Source: Sphingobium sp. 66-54 (GTDB taxonomy: Bacteria; Pseudomonadota; Alphaproteobacteria; Sphingomonadales; Sphingomonadaceae). Taken from it: a stretch of DNA of 64,000 nt. Location of the stretch: the NCBI GenBank assembly GCA_001899715.1, contig MKWI01000006.1:372001-436000 (forward strand). Direction: 5' to 3'. The position numbers and the translations under genes were made by a program. Positions 26,113-35,300 of the stretch are shown here, one piece after another (within the stretch, counting starts at the first letter, position 1; every line of letters starts with the position of its first letter). The notes beneath the pieces were generated by a model. The model was not told where the DNA came from. It saw only the letters and a list, made by a program, of their open reading frames with translations, and made no database searches.

Positions 26113-27399
26113 CTACTGGACGCCAGCTTCCAGTTCGGCGTCCCACATGCCTTCTGCGGAGCGGGCCGCGGCGGCGATGAGGGTGCCCCGTAGGTTGCTC
26201 TCGCCCACGCCATCGACAGCATAGAGCGCCTCGAAATAGCGGCTGTGCGTCGTGTCCTGGAGCTGCCGGAGCGTGGTGGGGCTGCTCAGAATTTCCACCG
26301 CCTGGAGCAGCGCCGGGTCGCGCGTGCCAGCAACGATCACGATGGTGTTGCCATTGGGACCGGGGAGCTTGGCGACATAGGCGTAGTTGCGCCGGGCCAG
26401 CGTCGGATCACCCGTAGAATCGGCAATATAGACCTTGCCCGTCTTGCTATCGATGATCTCATCGAAACTGCCCGCGAAGGCGAAGCGCGAATTGGCGAAC
26501 ACCGGTTGCTGGAGCAGACCCAGTCCGCTCAGCAGACCGAGATAGACGAGATCGCCGTCCTTGAGCAGATTGGGGGTGAGCTTGGAGGAAGGCACCAGCC
26601 AGGATGCCCGCCCGCCGGTAAGACCGGGCGTGATGATCGGCATTACGGTCTTGAGCGCGTAGCCGGTGCTGACCGGCAGATAATAGAGGTTGAGGTCCAT
26701 ATAGCGCTCGCGCAGCGACGGCTCGCGCATGAACCACTCGTCCAGCTCCTCGCGCGAGTTGACCGCATATTCGCGGACCAGCCGCGCGGGATCGGTATCG
26801 GGCTTATCACGCTCGCCCATGATGTAATAATCGCCCGGCACCACGATCAGCGCCCGCCGGCTCTCGATCAGCGGCTGCCAGACGCTGGAGGCGCGCACCG
26901 TGTCGAGCGGGTCGCGCGGCGTCATCGCCCAGGTCGCGGTGAGCACCAATGCGCCACCGGCAACCAGCCCGAGCAACAGAAACAGCCAGCTCTCGCGCCG
27001 TCGTATCGCCGGGAGCGACGCCACTTCCGCCGCGCCGCCCTCTTCTGCCACCACCGGCACGCTCTCCACCCCAGGGCTGGTAAGCTGGAAGCGATATTCG
27101 CCCTTGGGCAAAGTGAGCTGCTCGGCATCGCCCTGGCCGGGGTCAGCGTAATAGTCCTCGATCTTCTTACGCAGGCGGTGGACATAGACCCGCACCGAGG
27201 CATCGACGAGTAGATCGGAGCCGGATTTGCCGAACACGTCGCCGGCGATCTCGATCTCCTTGGGCGTCTCGCCGTCGAGCGTGCGCTCCAGCAGATAGTC
27301 GAACAGCCGATGCAGGGTCCCCGAACGGCCGAGGCTTCGCGATGCGCGGATCCGCTCGGCGACGGCGACCAATCTTTCCTGTTCAGGAGTGTAGGGCAC
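26113..27399 (-). CDS. Membrane-anchored winged-helix transcriptional regulator
   Basis: The 428-residue protein has an N-terminal DNA-binding winged helix (FDYLLERTLDGETPKEIEIA, FGKSGSDLLVDASVRVYVHRLRKKI, then LPKGEYRFQL, about residues 30-110). A single membrane segment at about 140-163 and a periplasmic domain of about 260 residues follow. The DNA-binding part resembles those fused to sensor domains in acidobacterial and sphingomonad regulators, and the layout recalls CadC/ToxR one-component systems. The periplasmic domain shows no recognised ligand site. GTG 27399 follows GAGGG; GTG 27435 is possible. The TonB receptor gene downstream is the likely target. Confidence 0.8.
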   Translation of the reverse strand: MPYTPEQERLVAVAERIRASRSLGRSGTLHRLFDYLLERTLDGETPKEIEIAGDVFGKSGSDLLVDASVRVYVHRLRKKIEDYYADPGQGDAEQLTLPKGEYRFQLTSPGVESVPVVAEEGGAAEVASLPAIRRRESWLFLLLGLVAGGALVLTATWAMTPRDPLDTVRASSVWQPLIESRRALIVVPGDYYIMGERDKPDTDPARLVREYAVNSREELDEWFMREPSLRERYMDLNLYYLPVSTGYALKTVMPIITPGLTGGRASWLVPSSKLTPNLLKDGDLVYLGLLSGLGLLQQPVFANSRFAFAGSFDEIIDSKTGKVYIADSTGDPTLARRNYAYVAKLPGPNGNTIVIVAGTRDPALLQAVEILSSPTTLRQLQDTTHSRYFEALYAVDGVGESNLRGTLIAAAARSAEGMWDAELEAGVQ

Positions 27400-27735
27400 G
27401 GACCCTCGTTCGATAGCGACAGCGAGTGCCAGCACCAGCGCCGGCGGCGATTGCGGAGGGCTTTAGCAGCATGTCCGGGAAAGAGCGATGGCTTGTTGCG
27501 CCCGGCTTTCAAGCAATTTGCCGGATAAAAGGCGCCGCGGGCACGCACATGGCATTGATTTCCCGATAGGGGCCGCTTATTTTCGCCGTCAATGCGGGCC
27601 GGGCCCCTCTGGCGATCGCGCATGCGATCGTGATGTCGGACCGCATCGAGTGCGCTCGATGCCGGTCTGGATTATTACTTGGAATTGCCGGCGGCGGAGC
27701 ACTCGTTTGGAAACAAGCAAACGAGGTTTTTTGCC
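27400..27735. other. Divergent intergenic region with 5' leader of the BI-1 gene
   Basis: These 336 bases carry the promoters of the anchored regulator (minus) and the BI-1 family gene (plus). GCGATCGCGCATGCGATCG near 27612-27630 is a partial palindrome. The last 34 bases form a terminator-like hairpin described separately. No small gene was credible. Confidence 0.5.
27702..27732 (+). promoter_or_regulatory. Terminator-like leader hairpin masking the BI-1 ribosome binding site
   Basis: CTCGTTTG (27702-27709) and CAAACGAG (27718-27725) form a perfect 8-bp stem with an 8-base loop, followed by G and six T (27727-27732). The start codon ATG is at 27736. The only ribosome binding site candidate, ACGAGG (27721-27726), is in the right arm. 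The structure therefore looks like an intrinsic terminator and a translation-blocking hairpin at once. Confidence 0.6.
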
Positions 27736-28449
27736 ATGTACGAACAAGAGCGGCTTCTCAGGCGAGGCGCGGTGCAGGATGCCGCCCTCTTCGACGCGGG
27801 CCTGCGCGCCCATATGCTGCGCATCTACAATTATATGGCCTCTGGCGTGCTGCTGACCGGCATCGTCGCGCTGTTCGTCGCTTCCACCCCGGCCATCTAC
27901 CAACCCATCTTCGGTTCGCCGCTCAAATGGGTCGCGATGTTCGCGCCGCTGGCCTTCGTGTTCTTCTTCTCCTTCCGCATCGAGCGGATGAGCGCGCAGG
28001 CGGCACAGACCGCCTACTGGGCCTTCTGCGCCGTAATGGGCCTTTCCATGGCATCCATCTTCCTCGTCTTCACGGGGATGAGCATTGCGCAGACCTTCTT
28101 CATCGCCGCCGCGATGTTCACCGCGATGAGCCTCTATGGCTACACGACCAAGGCGGACCTCTCCCGATTCGGCAGCTTCCTCATCATGGGCGTGATCGGC
28201 GTGCTGATCGCCAGCCTGGTCAACCTGTTCGTCGGGTCGAGCGCACTACAATTCGCCATCTCGGTGATCGGCGTGCTGGTATTCGTCGGTCTCACCGCAT
28301 GGGACACGCAGAACATCAAGGTCCGCTATGCTGAGAATCTCGGCCATGAGACGGAGACCAAGATGGCGGTATTCGGCGCGCTCTCGCTCTACCTGAACTT
28401 CGTCAATATCTTCCAGCTCCTGCTCAGCCTCACGGGCGAGCGGGAATAG
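27736..28449 (+). CDS. Bax inhibitor-1/YccA family membrane protein
   Basis: The 237-residue protein has seven hydrophobic segments and a short cytosolic N-terminus, matching bacterial BI-1/YccA proteins. Family landmarks include GLSMASIFLVFTG, AAAMFTAMSLYGYTTKADLS, GLTAWDTQNIK with its acidic residues, and the C-terminal FGALSLYLNFVNIFQLLLSL. Members are proton-sensitive ion channels or modulators of FtsH-type membrane proteases; the role in this group is not settled. The first ATG is at 27736. An upstream TTG at 27679 would place the leader hairpin inside the coding region, which seems unlikely. Confidence 0.88.
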   Translation: MYEQERLLRRGAVQDAALFDAGLRAHMLRIYNYMASGVLLTGIVALFVASTPAIYQPIFGSPLKWVAMFAPLAFVFFFSFRIERMSAQAAQTAYWAFCAVMGLSMASIFLVFTGMSIAQTFFIAAAMFTAMSLYGYTTKADLSRFGSFLIMGVIGVLIASLVNLFVGSSALQFAISVIGVLVFVGLTAWDTQNIKVRYAENLGHETETKMAVFGALSLYLNFVNIFQLLLSLTGERE

Positions 28450-28458
28450 CTTTGTCGA

Positions 28459-28478
28459 GCCGGATGGCTCCATCCGGC
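28459..28478. terminator. Short hairpin after BI-1 gene
   Basis: GCCGGATGG and CCATCCGGC (28459-28467, 28470-28478) form a near-continuous palindrome nine bases after the BI-1 stop, flanked by TCGA on each side. No U-tract follows. It may be a weak terminator or a fragment of a dispersed sphingomonad repeat. Confidence 0.35.
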
Positions 28479-28559
28479 ACTTCGAGCATCGTCACGAAAT
28501 ATTGATCGGGCGCGCGGCCCGTAAAGCCGCGCTCCAGTCCGCCGGAAAGGGGACAAAAC

Positions 28560-29312
28560 ATGATGGAAGGCCTGGCTGCCCTGGCGAGCGAACCCGCCGC
28601 CTGGGCAGCGCTTGCCACGCTCATCGCCATGGAAGTGGTACTGGGCGTGGACAATCTCATCTTCATTTCCGTGCTCAGCAACAAGCTGCCGGAGCATCAG
28701 CGGGTGAAGGCGCGGCGCGTGGGCATCGGCCTCGCGCTGGTCATGCGGTTGATGCTGCTCGCCTCGATCGCCTGGATCGTCCAACTCACCGAGCCGATCG
28801 TCGATCTGTTCGGGCGCGGCTTCTCGTGGCGGGATATCATCCTGATCGCTGGCGGGTTGTTCCTCGTCTGGAAGGCAACCAAGGAGATCCACCACACGAT
28901 CGACCCGCACCCCAGCGACGATATGTTCGATGCCGGCGCGCTCGGCATCGGCTTTGCCGCCGCCATCGGCCAGATCATCCTGCTCGATCTCGTCTTCTCG
29001 ATCGACAGCATCATCACCGCCGTGGGCATGACAGACAATCTCGCCATCATGGTCATCGCGGTGGTCGTCGCGGTCGGCGTGATGATGTTTGCCGCGACAC
29101 CGCTCGCCAATTTCATCGAGCGCAATCCCACGGTGGTGATGCTGGCGCTCAGCTTCCTGATGCTGATCGGCACCACGCTGATCGCGGAAGGCTTCGGCGC
29201 GCATGTGCCCAAGGGCTATGTCTATGCAGCGATGGCCTTCTCGGCACTGGTCGAGGCGCTGAATATCCTTGCGCGCCGTCGCCAGGCCAGAGCGACCATG
29301 GTGCAGGGCTGA
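28560..29312 (+). CDS. TerC family integral membrane protein
   Basis: The 250-residue protein has seven membrane segments and the TerC signature [20 protein letters not shown] at residues 24-43, with a second acidic repeat [16 protein letters not shown] near residue 142. TerC family proteins move metal ions, notably manganese, across the inner membrane, often for metal loading of exported proteins. AAAGGGG lies seven bases before tandem ATG codons at 28560. It follows the BI-1 gene by 110 bases on the same strand and may share its transcript. Confidence 0.9.
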   Translation: MMEGLAALASEPAAWAALATLIAMEVVLGVDNLIFISVLSNKLPEHQRVKARRVGIGLALVMRLMLLASIAWIVQLTEPIVDLFGRGFSWRDIILIAGGLFLVWKATKEIHHTIDPHPSDDMFDAGALGIGFAAAIGQIILLDLVFSIDSIITAVGMTDNLAIMVIAVVVAVGVMMFAATPLANFIERNPTVVMLALSFLMLIGTTLIAEGFGAHVPKGYVYAAMAFSALVEALNILARRRQARATMVQG

Positions 29313-29320
29313 AAACGGAG

Positions 29321-29354
29321 CCGGCCGCGGGCGCTTATGGCGCCGCGCGGCCGG
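29321..29354. terminator. GC-rich hairpin between convergent genes
   Basis: CCGGCCGCGGGCGC and GGCGCCGCGCGGCCGG flank TTAT and pair over about 13 positions. It lies nine bases after the TerC stop and before the convergent secreted-protein stop at 29403. There is no U-tract, so it is called with low confidence. Confidence 0.35.
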
Positions 29355-29402
29355 GGTCCGGTTGATGCCGCCCGTGGGAGGGAGCGGCGCCGGGAGTCGG
29401 GC

Positions 29403-29678
29403 TCAGTTCTGGTTGACGGTCTGCGGGTTGGCCGCAAGCTTGTGGTCGCTCTTGGCGGCCGCGACGATCGAGCCGCGCAGTTCCCACTCCTGCTTGGTCA
29501 GACAGGTGCGGTTGGGCACGCGCGAACCGGTCGTCGTCTCCTTGACGCAGTAGAGCGTCTCGCCGTTCTTCTGGATGATCTTGGCTTTCATCGTGGAACC
29601 CTGAACCGGGGCAGCCATAGCGGGCGCAGTGAAAGCGAAGGCGGTGGCGGCAGCGATAATAGTGGTGATCTTCAGCAT
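29403..29678 (-). CDS. Small secreted protein, unknown function
   Basis: The 91-residue product starts at ATG 29678 with AGGAGAC eight bases upstream and has a signal peptide over residues 1-22. The mature part holds two cysteines (LYCVKETTTGSRVPNRTC) likely to form a disulfide, then an EWELRG motif. This pattern recurs in small periplasmic proteins of sphingomonads, but no function is known to me. It diverges from imuA. Confidence 0.7.
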   Translation of the reverse strand: MLKITTIIAAATAFAFTAPAMAAPVQGSTMKAKIIQKNGETLYCVKETTTGSRVPNRTCLTKQEWELRGSIVAAAKSDHKLAANPQTVNQN

Positions 29679-29921
29679 CTTCTGTCTCCTCGGGTCTGAA
29701 ATCTGACAGGCGGTGGCGCCTGTGCCCGATGCTTTGCAGCAAGCGTGCCAAATCACTAACTATTTGAAATTATTTAATTCTATGAGAAAACCTCCAAGGT
29801 TAGCCAAGATGAATTTTTCATCTATTGGCGTACATCACTAAGAATTGGGGATTGCCGTATATAGAAAAGTGGGTGGCAAGCGATGCCTCCGCCAACCGCT
29901 TGACTCTCCACCCCCATATAA

Positions 29922-29936
29922 GAACATAAAGAGAAC
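29922..29936 (+). promoter_or_regulatory. LexA box before imuA
   Basis: GAAC-ATAAAGA-GAAC is a perfect direct repeat with 7-base spacing, the alphaproteobacterial LexA operator read on the other strand (GTTC-N7-GTTC). It abuts the imuA start codon at 29937, so bound LexA would block transcription start or early elongation. It indicates SOS control of the imuA-imuB-dnaE2 cassette. Confidence 0.85.
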
Positions 29937-30758
29937 ATGAGTAAGACGAGTCGCCTGCATCCGGCCCTGAAGCGAGCGCTTACCAGCGCGACGCCGCCTG
30001 CGCACGCGGCCGCACGGCTGCATCCGCTCGGCGTACCGGCCATCGACCGGACGTTGGGCGGCGGGCTGGCGGCGGGGCATCTGCACGAACTGTTCGCCGG
30101 CGACGGTGCGGATGAGGCCAATACGCTCGCCGCTGCCGTGATGCTGGCGCTCTGCCTCACCCGCGTGGCAACGCCGGCTCCGGCTATCCTCTGGCTGCGC
30201 GAAACAGCGGCGCAGCGCAAGGCCGGGCTGCACGGGCCGGGCCTCGCCGATCTGGGGCTGAACCCGGCGCGGCTGATCCTCTGTCTGCTGCCCGATACGG
30301 CGGCGCTGCTGCGTGCGGGCGTGGATGCACTGCGTTGCGCGGGACTTGGCGCGGTGGTGCTGGAACTGGGCGGCAACCCGGCGCTGCTCGATCTGACCGC
30401 AAGCCGCCGCCTCGCGCTGGCGGCGGAGGCATCGGGCGTGACGCCGCTGCTCGTGCGCACGCGCGGGGCACGGCCAACGCCCAGCGCTGCGCGAACGCGC
30501 TGGCAGGTGACAGCCGCCCCATCCGTCGCACTGGCGGCGGATGCGCCCGGCCACCCGGCGCTGACTCTTGCACTGCTGCGCCAACGCGGCGGCGGGGCGG
30601 GGCTCGACTGGACCGTGGAGTGGAATCGTGATGCAGGCTGTTTCAGGCCGGCGGCATTTCCTGGCGCTCGTCTTCCCCTTTCTGGCGGCGGATCTGGTCC
30701 GTCCTCGGATGAGGCGGACGGGAGCGACGATAATGCCGGCTGGCACATCGCCGTCTAA
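29937..30758 (+). CDS. imuA: Translesion mutasome protein ImuA
   Basis: The 273-residue protein is related to RecA/SulA and works with ImuB and DnaE2 in damage-induced mutagenesis. The RecA-like N-terminal half has GVPAIDRTLGGGLAAGHLHELFA and a degenerate Walker A region (AGDGADEANTLAAAV). LWLRETAAQRKAGLHGPGL follows. The C-terminal tail after about residue 245 is low-complexity and is encoded by DNA also read as the imuB start. The LexA box directly precedes the ATG. Confidence 0.9.
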   Translation: MSKTSRLHPALKRALTSATPPAHAAARLHPLGVPAIDRTLGGGLAAGHLHELFAGDGADEANTLAAAVMLALCLTRVATPAPAILWLRETAAQRKAGLHGPGLADLGLNPARLILCLLPDTAALLRAGVDALRCAGLGAVVLELGGNPALLDLTASRRLALAAEASGVTPLLVRTRGARPTPSAARTRWQVTAAPSVALAADAPGHPALTLALLRQRGGGAGLDWTVEWNRDAGCFRPAAFPGARLPLSGGGSGPSSDEADGSDDNAGWHIAV

Positions 30759-32229
30759 GCTGGCGCCGCTCGTCTTTACCGTGAAGGAGCGAGGCGCCTT
30801 CCGGCTGCACGCACTGGATGCGGATGCACTGGCGGCCGGGCTGACTCCGGGCATGCCGCTGGCCGACGCGCGGGCGCGCGTCCCCACTCTCCATGCACGC
30901 CCGCACGACCCGGCGGGGGAGACACGGCTGCTGGAGCGGTTGGCCGACCTGTGCGACCGGTTCACACCCATGATCGAGATCGCGCCGCCCGACGGGCTGC
31001 TGCTCGACATCACCGGTTGTGCACATCTGTTCGGCGGCGAGACTGCGCTCGCCCGCGACGCGCTACGGCTGATGCGCGCACAGGGATTACGGACGCGGGC
31101 GGTGCGTGCCGCCACACCGGAGGCAGCTCTGGCTCTGGCGCGGCTGGATGACACCCTGCGCGCAGGTGCGATGGGAGACGAGGCCGCGGTGCGCCGCTTG
31201 CCACTCATCGCATTACGGGCCGAGACCGAGGCGCTGCTTGCCCTGCGCCGTGCCGGGTTCGCTACCATCGGCGATCTGGCGGATCTGCCGCCAGCACCGC
31301 TCGCCGCGCGCTTCGGGGCAGAGCTGGTCGACGTGCGCGACCGGCTGCTCGGCCGGCTCGACAGCCGCATCGCGCCGCGTCGTCCACCGCCGCCAATCCA
31401 TGTCGAGCGGCGCTTCGCCGAGCCGGTCGTGCATGTCGAAACGGTGCTGGCGGCGCTGGACGAGTTGCTGGCGCTGGCCTGCCGGCAGCTCGCCGAACGG
31501 CATCAGGGCGGTCGCCGTTTCGCCGCGCGGCTCTATCGCAGCGACGGAGCGATGCGCGATCTTGCGGTCGAAACCGGCCAGCCGGTGCGCGAGCCGGCGC
31601 TGGTGCTGCGCCTGCTTCGCGAGAGAATCGAGGCGCTGGCCGATCCGCTCGATCCCGGCTTCGGCTTCGATCTGGTGCGACTGGCCGTACCGGTGGTGGA
31701 GACGCTGGGCGCCGCGCAGGCGGCCTTGAACGGCGAGCGAGCGCAAGATGCCGATGTCGCCGCCCTGCTCGACCGGCTTGCCGCGCGGCTGGGGCCGGGC
31801 TGTCTGCGCCGCTTCGTGCCTCGCGACACTCATCTTCCCGAGCGGGCAGCGCGACTGGTGCCGCACGGGCAGGAAGCGCAGGCTGCGCTCACATGGGCTA
31901 CTCCACCCCCCGGCGAGCCGCCGCTGCGCCCACTCGCCCTGCTCGATCCACCCGAGCGAGTCGAGGCGGTCGCGCAGGTGCCGGACGGGCCGCCCCGCCA
32001 ATTCCGCTGGCGGGGCGCGCTCCATCGCATCGCGCGACAGGAGGGGCCGGAGCGGATCGCGCCCGAATGGTGGCGGCGCCCCGAGGGCCATGCCGGCAAT
32101 CCTGGTCTCACCCGCGATTATTATCGCGTCGAAGACGAGAGCGGCCGGCGCTTCTGGCTATTCCGCCACGGTCTCTACGAGCGCGAAACCGCGCAGCCGC
32201 ATTGGTATGTCCATGGCCTGTTCGCCTGA
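30631..32229 (+). CDS. imuB: Translesion mutasome protein ImuB (Y-family polymerase-like)
   Basis: The 532-residue protein is a catalytically dead Y-family polymerase that links DnaE2 to the sliding clamp. The N-terminus RRHFLALVFPFLAADLVR matches ImuB. In the palm, the Y-family SLDE acidic motif is replaced by LLLDITGCAHLFGG, so the catalytic glutamate is missing, as expected for ImuB. The middle holds a little-finger-like domain and the C-terminus an ImuB-specific region (DYYRVEDESGRRFWLFRHGLYE). The start ATG 30631 lies inside imuA, giving a 128-base overlap in another frame; GGAG lies upstream. Confidence 0.9.
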   Translation: MQAVSGRRHFLALVFPFLAADLVRPRMRRTGATIMPAGTSPSKLAPLVFTVKERGAFRLHALDADALAAGLTPGMPLADARARVPTLHARPHDPAGETRLLERLADLCDRFTPMIEIAPPDGLLLDITGCAHLFGGETALARDALRLMRAQGLRTRAVRAATPEAALALARLDDTLRAGAMGDEAAVRRLPLIALRAETEALLALRRAGFATIGDLADLPPAPLAARFGAELVDVRDRLLGRLDSRIAPRRPPPPIHVERRFAEPVVHVETVLAALDELLALACRQLAERHQGGRRFAARLYRSDGAMRDLAVETGQPVREPALVLRLLRERIEALADPLDPGFGFDLVRLAVPVVETLGAAQAALNGERAQDADVAALLDRLAARLGPGCLRRFVPRDTHLPERAARLVPHGQEAQAALTWATPPPGEPPLRPLALLDPPERVEAVAQVPDGPPRQFRWRGALHRIARQEGPERIAPEWWRRPEGHAGNPGLTRDYYRVEDESGRRFWLFRHGLYERETAQPHWYVHGLFA

Positions 32230-32334
32230 TCCGGCGCCCGGCGGGCCCACATCCCGGCTGCACGAAACCGTGCAATTCGTCGCGCGTCGTCCCCGCGATA
32301 CCGTTTCTCAGTCACACCCGCGCCGGGACGCACC

Positions 32335-35300
32335 ATGACCGAGCCATCGCCCTATATCGAGCTGGCCTGCACCACGGCCTACAGCTTCCTGCACGGCGCA
32401 TCTTCACCCGGCGAGATGCTCGCACGGGCGATCGCATTGGGGCATGCGGGCATCGGCATCGCCGATCGCAATAGCGTGGCCGGCGTGGTGCGCGCCAAGA
32501 TCGCCATCGCCACCCTGCGCGAAGAAGGCAAGCCAGTGCCCGACGATTTCCAGCTCGTCACCGGTGCGCGCCTCGTCTTTGCCGACGGTACGAGCGATAT
32601 CATCGCCTACCCTGCCACGCGCCATGGCTGGGGGCGGCTGACGCGGCTGCTCACCACGGGCAATCGTCGTGCGAAGAAGGGGGAGTGCCATCTCACGCTG
32701 GACGACCTCATCGCACATCTCGACGATCTGCTGCTGATCGTTCTGCCTTCGGACGAGGACCCTTCGACGCCGACCTTGCTGCGGCGTCTCATGGCGGCAG
32801 CACCAGGCCGTGTCTGGCTCGGCGCGACGATGGGACGGACGGGCCGCGACGCGCGCCGACTCGCCCACCGGCAAACGCTGGCGCACATGGCCGGCGTTCC
32901 GCTCATCGCCCTCAATGACGCGCTCTACGCCGTGCCGGAAGACCGCCCGTTGCAGGACGTGATGACCGCAATCCGTCTCCATACCACGGTGCAGGCGGCC
33001 GGCCGCGTCCTCATCGCCAATGCAGAGCGGCATCTTAAGGCGCCGGCGGAGATGACGCACCTGTTCGCCGCCTGCCCCGACGCTGTGGTGCAGGCGCAGG
33101 TCTTTCTCTCACGCATCGGCTTCCGGTTGGAGCATCTGCGCTATGAATATCCGCACGAGCCGGTGCCTCACGGCTGGGAGGCACAGGACTGGCTCGAACA
33201 TCTCGTCATGCAAGCGGCCCATGCGCGTTACGGCGATTCGCTGCCCAAGGATGTGACGGAACGCCTCGCCGAGGAATTCACGCTGATCCGCAGGCGCGCT
33301 TATGCTCATTATTTCCTGACCGTGCATGATCTGGTCACGTTCGCGCGCAAGCAGGAGCCGCCCATCCTCTGCCAGGGGCGCGGCAGCGCCGCGAACAGCA
33401 TCGTCTGCTTCCTGCTCGGCGTCACCTCGGTTGATCCATCCGCGCACCAACTGCTCTTTTCCCGCTTCCTGTCCGACGAGCGAGGCGAGCCGCCGGATAT
33501 CGACGTCGATTTCGAGCACGAGCGGCGCGAGGAGGTGATCCAGTATATCTACGAGCGTTACGGCCGCGATCGCGCCGGTATTGCCGCCACCGTCATTCAT
33601 TATCGCCCGCGCAGCGCCGTACGCGAGATCGGCAAGGCGCTGGGGCTCTCCGAAGACGTGACAGCCCGCATGGCAAGCACCGTCTGGGGCAGCTATCATT
33701 CCGACTATAAACAGGACCGGTCGGCCGAAGCGGGGTTCGATCCCGATAACCCGCAGATCGCGCGGCTCAACGATTTCGTGCAGCGCATCCTCAACCTGCC
33801 GCGCCACCTCTCACAGCATGTCGGCGGTTTCATCCTGACCCAGGGTCGGCTCGACGAGCTGGTGCCGATCCACAACGCCGCGATGGACGAGCGCACTTTC
33901 ATCGAATGGGACAAGGACGATATCGACGCGCTCGGCCTGATGAAGGTCGACGTGCTCGCGCTCGGCATGCTCACATGCCTCGCTAAAAGTTTCCAGCTCA
34001 TGCGCAACCACGGCCTCGGCAACCACACACTGGAGATCGACCTCAAGGCCGACGATCCCGCCGTTTACAATATGCTCTGCAAAGGCGACAGCATCGGCGT
34101 CTTCCAGGTGGAGAGCCGCGCGCAGATCAACATGCTGCCGCGCCTCAAGCCGCGCACTCTCTACGATCTCGTCGTGCAGGTCGCAATCGTTAGGCCCGGC
34201 CCCATCGAGGGCGATATGGTCCACCCGTATCTGCGGCGGCGCAATGGCGAGGAAAGGGTCGACTTCCCCTCACCCGGCCTAGCCTATCCGCAGGACGAGC
34301 TACGCGAGGTGCTCGACAAGACCTTCGGCGTGCCGCTGTTTCAGGAACAGGCCATGAAGCTCGCCATCACCGCGGCAGGCTTCACGCCGGATGAAGCCAA
34401 CGGCCTGCGCCGCGCCATGGCGACTTTCCGCAATGTCGGCACGATCGATCGGTTCCGTGACAAGATGATCGGCGGCATGGTGGGGCGCGGGTATGAGCGT
34501 GATTTCGCCGAGCGCTGCTACAAGCAGATCGAGGGCTTCGGCTCATACGGCTTCCCGGAGAGTCACGCGCAGAGCTTTGCCCGGCTGGTCTATCTCTCGG
34601 CATGGCTCAAATGCCACCATCCTGCGGTCTTCGCCGCCGCATTGCTGAATTCGCAGCCGATGGGTTTTTATGCGCCTGCCCAGCTCGTGCGCGACGCGAT
34701 CAAACATGGCGTGGCGGTGCGCGGCGTGGACATCAATGCCAGCGATTGGGACAATGGGCTGGAGCCTTGCGCCGCCGGTGCGGCACTCAACATGCACGGA
34801 GCCGCCGCGAGGGATCGCCCATATGAGCGATCTCCTACCAGGCAGACGGAGAAACCCGCTCTGGCCCTGCGTCTCGGCTTTCGCCAGATTGATGGTTTCA
34901 ATGATGATTGGGCGAATGCCATTATCGATGCTCGCGCGACAGGTGGCCCCTTCACCGGCATCGAGGAGCTTGCCCGCCGCGCCGGCCTGCCCACCCGCGC
35001 GCTGCATCTGCTCGCCGATGCCGATGCCTGCGCCTCGCTGGGGCGGGATCGCCGCGCCGCCTTGTGGGAGGTGCGCCGCATGCCAACCGAGGAGCTACCG
35101 CTATTCGCCGCTGCCCGCGCGCGCGAACTGGGCGAGGAACCCGCCGTCGCCCTGCGGCCGATGACACTGGGTGAACATGTCGCGGCCGACTACCAGACTC
35201 ATCGCCTCTCGCTGAAGGCGCATCCGATGACGCTGCTACGACCGTTCTTCACGGCAGAAGGTGTTACCCCCTGCCGTGATCTGCGCACGGCCAAGGCCGG

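Noticed and set aside
29838..31370. Minus-strand 510-codon frame over imuA-imuB
   Set aside because: It is Ser/Arg/Ala low-complexity and opposite to well-supported imuA and imuB. The LexA box orientation also favours the plus strand.
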